From positions 1 to 53,264 of the forward strand of contig SLQX01000018.1 in NCBI GenBank assembly GCA_007131245.1: DNA of 53,264 nt, given 5' to 3'. The first letter of the stretch is position 1. Each line of letters starts with the position of its first letter. The notes under the pieces are model-generated. The model made no database searches. It was not told the origin of the DNA and saw only the letters and a list, made by a program, of their open reading frames with translations. Positions 46,625-53,264 of this stretch are shown in pieces. Origin of the DNA: Bacteroidales bacterium. Lineage in GTDB: Bacteria; Bacteroidota; Bacteroidia; Bacteroidales; UBA7960. The position numbers and the translations under genes were made by a program.

Positions 46625-49021
46625 ATGACAGCAATACCCAAATCCTTTTTACTATTTATTATGGTCGTCTTACCGGGGTTTCTCCTGGTAAGCTGCCAAC
46701 AAAAGCCCGTCCAGCTTTTTGGCGAAGGAAATGACATTTTCGGACTGGCATCACCTATTGAATTGCAGGAGGAGATTACCGAAGTTGTCCTGGCTGACTA
46801 TTTTCGCCTGGAATCGCTGCAACACATTGATTCCGTTGAAGCGCACCCCGCATTCAGGGTAACACTGCAAGAGGGCAACCAACAACTTGAGCTTGCACCT
46901 GTAACCCTCAACATACCCCCACTCTCGGCGCTAACTATTTGGATAGATGGCAACCCTTACAGCCTCCTGGTTAAGCAATCGGTTAAGGAAAACCATACTT
47001 TCCGGTTTGACCCCAGGGATCAACGATACAGAAATGTGGCCATCAGGGGTGAAATGACAGACTGGGCGCCCAGACCCATGACCCTGGTGGATGGAGTTTG
47101 GAAAATAAACATGAACCTCAACCCGGGAAGATACCAGTACCTCATTCAGGTTGACGGCCAGGATATGCTAGACCCTGCCAACCCGCAACAGGTCTCCAAT
47201 AACGCCGGAGGGTACAACTCTCTCATAGAAGTTGGCAACATTGACAGAGCCGGCACACCACAATTTACACCCGTCCGGGAGAATGGTTATACCATAACCA
47301 TAAAAACCCAAAACCAGGTTGAGGAAGTTCTGGTCTTTTGGCAAAACTTCATGCTCCCGAAAACAAACATTGATCTTACTGACGGCAAGCTAGACATCAA
47401 AGTCCCGGGTGATGCACTATTAAACGAAAGAAGTTTTATCAGGGTGTTTTCGTACAATGAAACAGGGCAAGGCAATGATTTGCTCATACCCTTGCAATAT
47501 GGTAATGCTGTTACCCAACCCGATATGTTGACCCGTGAAGACAGGGAGGCCACCATCATGTATTTTCTGATGGTAGACCGGTTTTTCAATGGCAATCCTG
47601 ACCGCGACGATCCGGTGGACGACCCGGAGGTGGCAGACAGGGCCAATTTCCATGGAGGTGATTTGGATGGCGTTCTGCAAAAAATACAGGAGGGGTATTT
47701 TACAGATTTAGGGGTGAATGCTGTTTGGTTTTCGCCCATCACCCAGAACCCCCTGGAGGCCTACATCGAATTTCCGGAACCCAAAAGAAAATATACGGGT
47801 TATCACGGCTACTGGCCCATTACCCTTACCACCATCGATCACCGTTTTGGCACCGATGAAGTCCTGGAGCAACTTGTGGAAAGTGCTCACGACCGAGACA
47901 TCAGTGTTTTGCTGGATTTTGTCTCCAATCATGTTCACAAAAACAATCCGTTGATTATCAACAACCCCGACTGGAAAACCACCCTTGAGTTGCCCGACGG
48001 AAGGCAAAACATCAGGATTTGGGACGAACACCGCCTGACCACCTGGTTTGATGATTTCCTGCCCACCCTGGACTTTTCCAAACCCGAGGTTGTGCAAACC
48101 ATGGTAGATAGTGCGTTTTACTGGATTGACCGGTTTAACCTTGACGGTTTTCGCCATGATGCCACAAAACATGTTCCTCTGGAATTTTGGCGCAGCATGA
48201 CCCAAAAGCTGAAAGAGGAAAAGATGTACCCCGAAGACTTCAGACTGTTCCAGATTGGAGAAACTTTCGGCAGCCGTGAACTTATCGGCAGTTATGTTGG
48301 TTCAGGCCTGCTGGACGGTCAGTTCGATTTTAACCTTTACTGGGACGCCAGAAGTACCTTTGCCCTTGACGAGGTTTCTTTTGAGCGCCTGGATTATTCC
48401 TTACACCAATCCTTTGACTATTATGGCCACCAAAACCTTATGGGCAATATCACAGGAAATCACGACATGCCCCGATTTATATCCTATGCCGGTGGCAGCC
48501 TGAGTTTTGATGAAGACGACACCGAACCCGGCTGGCAAAGGGACGTAGGTGTAGGCGACCCAACAGGTTATCAAAAACTTTCTGCACTAACAGCTTTTAC
48601 CCTTACCATCCCGGGCATACCGGTCATATACTATGGCGATGAAATCGGACTTCCCGGCGCCAGTGACCCCGACAGCCGTAGACCCATGGTTTTTGAAAAC
48701 CTCAGCGAAAATCAACAACAGGTAAAAGACAACCTGAAAAAACTCACTGCCATCAGAAGTGATAACCTGGCTTTTATATATGGTGACTTCAACACCCTGA
48801 AAGTTACCGATCAGGCATATGCCTACGCAAGGTCTTATTTTGACAGCCAGGGAATCGTTTTATTTAATAAAGGAGATGAACCCCTGGAAGTAATCATAGA
48901 TTTGCCCCGGACCTTCAGTCAGTTGACTTATGACTCCCATTTTGATACAGAATACCGCATTGAAAATGGCAAACTAACTGCCACACTGCAACCTTACAGC
49001 TTTGAAGTATTAACCCATTAA
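46625..49021 (+). CDS. susA-like: GH13 alpha-amylase/neopullulanase lipoprotein (SusA-like)
   Basis: 798 residues from ATG 46625 (MTAIPKSFLLFIMVVLPGFLLVSC, lipobox); the track's longer ORF starts inside tyrS. Residues 110-210 form a CBM48/E-set beta domain (VAIRGEMTDWAPRPMTLVDGVWKI), with another beta domain to about 300. The GH13 barrel follows with region I DFVSNHVH, region II GFRHDATKH (nucleophile Asp), region III QIGETF (acid/base Glu) and region IV ITGNHDMPR (transition-state Asp). It should cut alpha-1,4 linkages in maltodextrins, pullulan or cyclodextrins outside the cytoplasm. It is separated from the second amylase by mgsA. Confidence 0.95.
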   Translation: MTAIPKSFLLFIMVVLPGFLLVSCQQKPVQLFGEGNDIFGLASPIELQEEITEVVLADYFRLESLQHIDSVEAHPAFRVTLQEGNQQLELAPVTLNIPPLSALTIWIDGNPYSLLVKQSVKENHTFRFDPRDQRYRNVAIRGEMTDWAPRPMTLVDGVWKINMNLNPGRYQYLIQVDGQDMLDPANPQQVSNNAGGYNSLIEVGNIDRAGTPQFTPVRENGYTITIKTQNQVEEVLVFWQNFMLPKTNIDLTDGKLDIKVPGDALLNERSFIRVFSYNETGQGNDLLIPLQYGNAVTQPDMLTREDREATIMYFLMVDRFFNGNPDRDDPVDDPEVADRANFHGGDLDGVLQKIQEGYFTDLGVNAVWFSPITQNPLEAYIEFPEPKRKYTGYHGYWPITLTTIDHRFGTDEVLEQLVESAHDRDISVLLDFVSNHVHKNNPLIINNPDWKTTLELPDGRQNIRIWDEHRLTTWFDDFLPTLDFSKPEVVQTMVDSAFYWIDRFNLDGFRHDATKHVPLEFWRSMTQKLKEEKMYPEDFRLFQIGETFGSRELIGSYVGSGLLDGQFDFNLYWDARSTFALDEVSFERLDYSLHQSFDYYGHQNLMGNITGNHDMPRFISYAGGSLSFDEDDTEPGWQRDVGVGDPTGYQKLSALTAFTLTIPGIPVIYYGDEIGLPGASDPDSRRPMVFENLSENQQQVKDNLKKLTAIRSDNLAFIYGDFNTLKVTDQAYAYARSYFDSQGIVLFNKGDEPLEVIIDLPRTFSQLTYDSHFDTEYRIENGKLTATLQPYSFEVLTH

Positions 49022-49119
49022 TAAAGCAATTATAAATATTTTGCAAAGGTGGCTTCCTCCTGGTAAGATAAAAATTCAAACCCGTGGGAGTTTCCTGAAA
49101 ACCATTTTACTTTTACAAT

Positions 49120-49587
49120 ATGGAAATACGAAAAACCATTGCCCTGGTGGCACATGACAACAGGAAAAAAGAGCTTGCAGAATGGGCCGATTGGAACCGG
49201 GATGCCTTGCATAACCACAACATCATATGCACCGGCACAACCGGGAAAATGATTGAAGAAACCCTGGCGAAGAACGCTGGTAAAAAACAACAGTATAACA
49301 TAACTCGCTTAAAATCGGGCCCGCTGGGCGGAGATCAACAACTTGGAGCGTTGATTGTGGAAAACAAGATTGATATGATGGTCTTCTTTTGGGACCCCAT
49401 GCAACAGCAGCCCCACGACGTGGATGTAAAAGCTTTGCTGAGAATTACGGTATTGTACAACATCCCCACTGCCTGCAACCGCTCAACCGCCGACTTTTTG
49501 GTTTCATCCGGTTTATTCAACATGAGCTACACCCCCAAACCCATGGATGTTAACGATTACCTGAACAGAAAAATTGACACAGACTAA
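49120..49587 (+). CDS. mgsA: methylglyoxal synthase
   Basis: 155 residues, the family's usual size. It converts dihydroxyacetone phosphate to methylglyoxal and phosphate, a bypass of lower glycolysis used when sugar phosphates pile up. The sequence holds IALVAHDNRKKELAEW with the first conserved His and Asp, CTGTTGKMIEETL (phosphate binding), SGPLGGDQQLGALI with the catalytic Asp, and FFWDPMQQQPHDVDVKALLRI with the further His and Asp residues, then YNIPTACNRSTAD. It lies between two amylase genes on the same strand (98 bp and 41 bp gaps), a context that fits control of carbon overflow. Confidence 0.97.
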   Translation: MEIRKTIALVAHDNRKKELAEWADWNRDALHNHNIICTGTTGKMIEETLAKNAGKKQQYNITRLKSGPLGGDQQLGALIVENKIDMMVFFWDPMQQQPHDVDVKALLRITVLYNIPTACNRSTADFLVSSGLFNMSYTPKPMDVNDYLNRKIDTD

Positions 49588-49628
49588 AGCCCAAATCAAT
49601 TCATCTCAACCCATTAAATAATAAAATT

Positions 49629-51029
49629 ATGAAAAAAAGGAAAATGAATGTATCACTGATTATTACAGTTGTGTTTGCCATAACTGTATCCCTATTGGCC
49701 TCTTGCCAGGGTCCCACACCCTCCAATGATGAAGGCCTTGAAGTGCTTGTTAGCACGGTTTCACACCCTGAATGGAGTAAAAACGCCAACATGTACGAAG
49801 TGAATGTTCGGCAGTTTACTCCTGAAGGCACCTTTAATGCTTTTGCAGAGCATCTGCCCCGGCTGAAAGAAATGGGGGTAGATATCCTTTGGTTCATGCC
49901 CATTACACCTATTGGAGAAGTGGAGCGCAAAGGTACTCTGGGTAGTTACTATTCCGTTAAGGATTATACAGCAGTTAACCCCGAATTTGGCACCAAGGAG
50001 GACTTTGTCAACCTGGTGAACAAAATTCACGACATGGGCATGTATGTAATTGTCGACTGGGTAGCAAATCATACTGCATGGGACCACCACTGGACCCAAT
50101 CCAACCCGGAGTTTTACTATACCGATGAAAACGGTGATTTCACACCTCCTCATGACACAGACTGGAGCGATGTAATTCAGCTGGAGTATGACAACCCTGA
50201 CTTGTGGGATGCCATGATTGGCGAAATGCGTTATTGGGTAGAAGATGTGAATGTGGACGGATTCCGTTGTGATGTGGCTTACCTGGTGCCCACAGAGTTT
50301 TGGAACCTGGCCCGCCAGCAACTGGAAGAAATAAAACCACTGTTTTTGTTGGCTGAAGCCGACCACCCTGAGCTTATGGAACACGCTTTTAATGCCGGGT
50401 ATTCCTGGACCTCACACCATGCTATGAACAGTATTGCCCAGGGAGAGGAAGATGTTACAGCACTGGATGAATACTTTTTTGATCAAAACCAGGGAGACTA
50501 CCCCGTTGGAACCTACAAAATCAACTTTATCGATAACCACGATGAAAATTCATGGGCAGGAACCATTGAGGATCGCCTGGGAGATGCAAGAAAAGCCTTT
50601 TCCGTTCTAATAAACACTGCCCCCGGAATGCCTCTGCTCTACAGCGGACAGGAAGCAGGACTGGATAAAATGCTGGAGTTTTTTGAAAAAGATGAAATTG
50701 ACTGGAGTGAGCTTCCTTACGAGAATTTTTACCAAACACTCCTGGAGTTTAAAAAGAAAAATCAGGCTTTATGGAATGGATTGGCAGGGGGCCCAATGGA
50801 GAGAGTATCGACCAATGACGACGAAAAGGTATTTGCTTTTACGCGTCAAAAACAAGAGGATAAGGTGTTTGTGGTACTAAACCTTTCCCCTGAGCCTAAA
50901 ACTGTGGAGTTAACTAGCGGAAATTATACAGGTAATTACACCGATCTTTTCAGCGGACAACAGGAGCTTGTTGAAGCAAACCATACGTTCGATATGGACT
51001 CCTGGGGTTATAGGGTATTTTACAAATAA
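49629..51029 (+). CDS. GH13 alpha-amylase lipoprotein, short form
   Basis: 466 residues with lipoprotein leader ending LLASC. There is no N-terminal carbohydrate-binding domain: the catalytic barrel starts almost at once (MYEVNVRQFTPEGTF). Regions: VDWVANHTAW (I), GFRCDVAYLVP with nucleophile Asp (II), LLAEADHPEL with acid/base Glu (III), FIDNHDENSW (IV). A small C-terminal beta domain ends at WGYRVFYK. It probably acts on short maltodextrins in the periplasm or on the outer membrane, complementing the larger enzyme encoded upstream. A strong terminator ends the run tyrS-amylase-mgsA-amylase. Confidence 0.95.
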   Translation: MKKRKMNVSLIITVVFAITVSLLASCQGPTPSNDEGLEVLVSTVSHPEWSKNANMYEVNVRQFTPEGTFNAFAEHLPRLKEMGVDILWFMPITPIGEVERKGTLGSYYSVKDYTAVNPEFGTKEDFVNLVNKIHDMGMYVIVDWVANHTAWDHHWTQSNPEFYYTDENGDFTPPHDTDWSDVIQLEYDNPDLWDAMIGEMRYWVEDVNVDGFRCDVAYLVPTEFWNLARQQLEEIKPLFLLAEADHPELMEHAFNAGYSWTSHHAMNSIAQGEEDVTALDEYFFDQNQGDYPVGTYKINFIDNHDENSWAGTIEDRLGDARKAFSVLINTAPGMPLLYSGQEAGLDKMLEFFEKDEIDWSELPYENFYQTLLEFKKKNQALWNGLAGGPMERVSTNDDEKVFAFTRQKQEDKVFVVLNLSPEPKTVELTSGNYTGNYTDLFSGQQELVEANHTFDMDSWGYRVFYK

Positions 51030-51049
51030 AATCCAGACCCAATAAACTA

Positions 51050-51090
51050 AAAACGGTGGAGATTCCATGTGAAATCTTCACCGTTTTTTT
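51050..51090 (+). terminator. Rho-independent terminator after the short amylase gene
   Basis: AAAACGGTGGAGATT (51050-51064) pairs with AATCTTCACCGTTTT through 15 positions including one G-T wobble, followed by a T-run (TTTTTTT). Confidence 0.93.
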
Positions 51091-51133
51091 AATGAACTTA
51101 TATGTGCAATACCGTCAAAAAAAAAGAATGAAA

Positions 51134-51234
51134 CTTGCATGAGCACTGTGCTATCAAAAGAAGATGAACCGAACGAAGTGAGCTCATGAGCACCAATATA
51201 AATGTAATTTGCGAATAAAGCAGCACCATGCAAG
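51134..51234. repeat. imperfect fold-back sequence, about 100 bp
   Basis: CTTGCATG (51134-51141) and GTGCT (51148-51152) pair with CATGCAAG (51227-51234) and AGCAC (51222-51226). CATGAGCAC is repeated directly at 51138 and 51185. It lies between two convergent genes, after the amylase terminator. It may be a small dispersed repeat or just a folded intergenic segment. Confidence 0.5.
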
Positions 51235-51318
51235 CTCCCCTGTATATGGCGCGAAAGGTATTTAACCCATTATTTAATACAAACTTATTCGAATAAATAT
51301 CCGTTTAAAGATCTACTT

Positions 51319-52113
51319 CTAAACCTTATAACAAGCCTCTGTGAAACTATCCAAAAAATCCAGGGATTGTACTTTGGCTTCAATAAAGCCCATATGGCCA
51401 GTATTACGCAAAATCAGGGAATAAGCTGTTTCGGTTAATGCCATTTGTACCCAAATATTTTCAAAAGGGACTCTGCTGTCTTTTTGCCCGGCAATAAACA
51501 TAACCGGGAAGGGTGCATTGATTAAAACATCCAGGGTACTTGTGCGGTTTTTCATCCCTTCCTGGGCTGCCAGAATTGCTTTGGGATCCATCAAAGAGGC
51601 TTCATCAATCAGAGATTGAATCTCATCCTTGTACAAGTCTTTGGTTTCAGGGGCAAACAAATCGGGGATAAAGTTCAGCAAAAATCGGTTGTGATTGTTT
51701 TGAATAACCTCTATGGCGCGTTCCCGTGCTTCTTTAGCCTCATCGCTGTCGGCGAGAGAAGTACTGTGAAACAAACCCAAACCCCGGAGCATGGAAGAAT
51801 ATTTCCGGGCAAATGCAAGAGCAACATAACCGCCCATGGAATGACCTGTAATAACTGCCGATGGTATATTGAGGTGATCTAAAACGGCTTTTACACTGTC
51901 GGCCATCAATTCCATAGAGTGCACCTCGCTGAGTATACTGCTTCGCCCATGTCCAGGCAAGTCAATCAAAACAAGCCGGTAGCTGGCAGAGAGGGTTTGC
52001 TTAAACTCATGCCAGATTTTCAAAGATTCCGTAAATCCATGCAGAAGAACCAATACATCTCCACTGCCATATTCTTCAAAGTGAATCGAGCCTTTCTTGT
52101 AATCTAAATACAT
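51319..52113 (-). CDS. alpha/beta-fold hydrolase
   Basis: 264 residues. The fold is complete: oxyanion segment LVLLHGFTES, nucleophile elbow ITGHSMGGYVAL with Ser near 96, acid Asp in IAGQKDSRVP, and His in NTGHMGFIEA near 243. It resembles BioH/MenH/esterase-type hydrolases; the reaction cannot be told from sequence. There is no signal peptide, so it is cytoplasmic. It is convergent with the amylase operon and divergent from the sensor kinase. Confidence 0.93.
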   Translation of the reverse strand: MYLDYKKGSIHFEEYGSGDVLVLLHGFTESLKIWHEFKQTLSASYRLVLIDLPGHGRSSILSEVHSMELMADSVKAVLDHLNIPSAVITGHSMGGYVALAFARKYSSMLRGLGLFHSTSLADSDEAKEARERAIEVIQNNHNRFLLNFIPDLFAPETKDLYKDEIQSLIDEASLMDPKAILAAQEGMKNRTSTLDVLINAPFPVMFIAGQKDSRVPFENIWVQMALTETAYSLILRNTGHMGFIEAKVQSLDFLDSFTEACYKV

Positions 52114-52289
52114 GAGATTTCTTTTAATTATCGTTTTGCTTCAATTAAATTCACATTTTCTAGAATAAAGATAATGCTTTTTTTATACATGAGAAATAAA
52201 ATTAGTTTTGTTTATTTTTTATAACTTTATGCACTCATGTTTTAATTGTTTATCTTAATTTTTACATCTTTATTATTTTTCAACCAACC

Positions 52290-53264
52290 ATGCCGGCCCC
52301 TCCTGAAAGAAAAATTCATATCATTGATGACGATTCCCAGACCATTCAGGTTCTGGAGTTTGTTTTAGCCCGCAATGGTTATCATGTCTCAGGCTCGCAC
52401 TCGGGAGAGCAGGCATTAAGCACACTAAAAAGTTACACCCCAGATTTGATTATGCTTGATATTTTCATGCCAGGAATGGACGGATATGAGGTTTGTGCAA
52501 AAATTAAAGAAGATGCTCAACTGAAAGATGTTCCGGTCATTTTTATCACAGCTGCTGGTCAGACCCAGGAACTTGTAAGGGGTTTTGAAGCCGGTGCAGT
52601 AGACTTTATCTCAAAACCTTTCAACAAAGCTGAACTGCTGGCAAGGGTTAACACCCACATTGAACTCAAACGCAGCAAGGATACCATTACCAATAAAAAC
52701 CTGGAATTGCAAACCGAAATTGAAAACCGCAAGCAAGCGGAGGAAAAATTCAGAGCCTTGTCTGAAACTGCCTTTGAAGCTGTGGTATTCGTTCATAATA
52801 ACATCATCATAGAAGCCAATAAAGCAGCCTCACGATTGTTTGGCCTTAATAAAAACAATACAAAAAACAAAAATATTTTTTACTTAACCAACGAAAAAAC
52901 AGCACTGGGAAGCATCCTGAACAAAAAGGAGAAAGAGGGGCCATGGGAAATAAACTTTATCGATCACAAACAGCAAAGCTTTCACGGACTTTTGCAAAAG
53001 CAGGAAATCCGGTACAAAGGAAAAACCGTCAATGTGCTGGCTGTCAGAGACATTACTCGCCAAAAAGAAATAGACAAGGAAATTTTGAATGCCGTATTGG
53101 AAACAGAGGATAAAGAAAGGAAAAGATTTTCAAGAGATTTGCACGATGGACTGGGAGCAATCCTTTCCACATTGAAAATTTATCTCACCCTGATCCAAAA
53201 AGAAAATAAAACACCCGATGAAAAGAAAATGCTGATTGCAGAAATGAAGGAGACGATTAATAAT
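52290..53264 (+). CDS. hybrid response-regulator/PAS/histidine kinase, C-terminus cut off
   Basis: Absent from the ORF track because it runs out of the window; ATG 52290 opens 325 codons. A receiver domain comes first: HIIDDDSQT (acidic pocket), MLDIFMPGMDGYEV with the phospho-acceptor Asp, FITAAG, and FISKPFNKAEL with the Lys. A coiled coil (LELQTEIENRKQAEEKFRAL) leads to a PAS domain (about 155-265), then a HisKA_3-type dimerisation helix ERKRFSRDLHDGLGAIL with the phospho-His. The ATPase domain lies beyond the window. It has no membrane segment, so it is a cytoplasmic sensor whose input may come through its own receiver. Confidence 0.93.
   Translation, partial: MPAPPERKIHIIDDDSQTIQVLEFVLARNGYHVSGSHSGEQALSTLKSYTPDLIMLDIFMPGMDGYEVCAKIKEDAQLKDVPVIFITAAGQTQELVRGFEAGAVDFISKPFNKAELLARVNTHIELKRSKDTITNKNLELQTEIENRKQAEEKFRALSETAFEAVVFVHNNIIIEANKAASRLFGLNKNNTKNKNIFYLTNEKTALGSILNKKEKEGPWEINFIDHKQQSFHGLLQKQEIRYKGKTVNVLAVRDITRQKEIDKEILNAVLETEDKERKRFSRDLHDGLGAILSTLKIYLTLIQKENKTPDEKKMLIAEMKETINN

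Noticed and set aside
1-53264. CRISPR arrays, toxin-antitoxin pairs, phage-defence genes or insertion sequences
   Set aside because: No regularly spaced repeats, transposase or integrase motifs, or known defence domains were seen on either strand.

Overview
The window looks like a chromosomal segment of a Bacteroidota bacterium, most likely a heterotroph of the order Bacteroidales or Marinilabiliales. The signs are a C-terminal type IX secretion (T9SS) sorting domain, promoters of the form TTTG-N19-TAnnTTTG, a FISUMP-domain protein, DUF3857/transglutaminase proteins, SusA-like lipoprotein amylases, an ArsF/ArsG-type gene cluster and weak Shine-Dalgarno sequences. Base composition is moderate and uniform. 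I see no rRNA, CRISPR array, integrase, transposase or prophage gene. Family assignments rest on recognised motifs and remembered family sequences; no database was searched.

Layout. 1-20 kb: a cut-off S9 peptidase (missing from the ORF track because it leaves the window), a class I fumarase, a large T9SS-secreted protein with RHS-like repeats, an M14 carboxypeptidase, a propeller lipoprotein, uvrC, an aminotransferase, a GC-rich fold-back element, a second S9 peptidase of glutamyl-endopeptidase type, sfsA, and an NAD-dependent formate dehydrogenase that closely resembles methylotroph enzymes. 20-30 kb: two outer-membrane barrel candidates, a 1045-residue HAD/propeller fusion, a lone tRNA-Gln with its own promoter and terminator, an SLC45-like MFS sugar transporter, a TlpA-like lipoprotein and a FISUMP protein.

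30.5-34.5 kb: a six-gene same-strand cluster of ArsF-like protein, DUF1573 protein, ArsR repressor, CxxC mini-thioredoxin (ArsE-like), CcdA-like membrane protein (ArsG-like) and COG0701 permease. Two promoters in the cluster share a near-identical 18-bp partly palindromic motif across the -7 box. I read it as an ArsR operator controlling a redox-plus-efflux system for arsenicals or other thiol-reactive metalloids. This is the strongest candidate for a little-described system here.

34.5-53 kb: MscS, a cold-shock-domain protein, two adjacent DUF3857/transglutaminase paralogues (one with and one without the catalytic Cys), an HTATIP2-like oxidoreductase, an RhlE-like helicase, a small NTF2-like protein, an epimerase, then tyrS followed by a GH13 amylase, methylglyoxal synthase and a second GH13 amylase. 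The last three suggest extracytoplasmic starch or maltodextrin breakdown next to a valve for excess triose phosphate. An alpha/beta hydrolase and a cut-off response-regulator/PAS/histidine kinase close the window.
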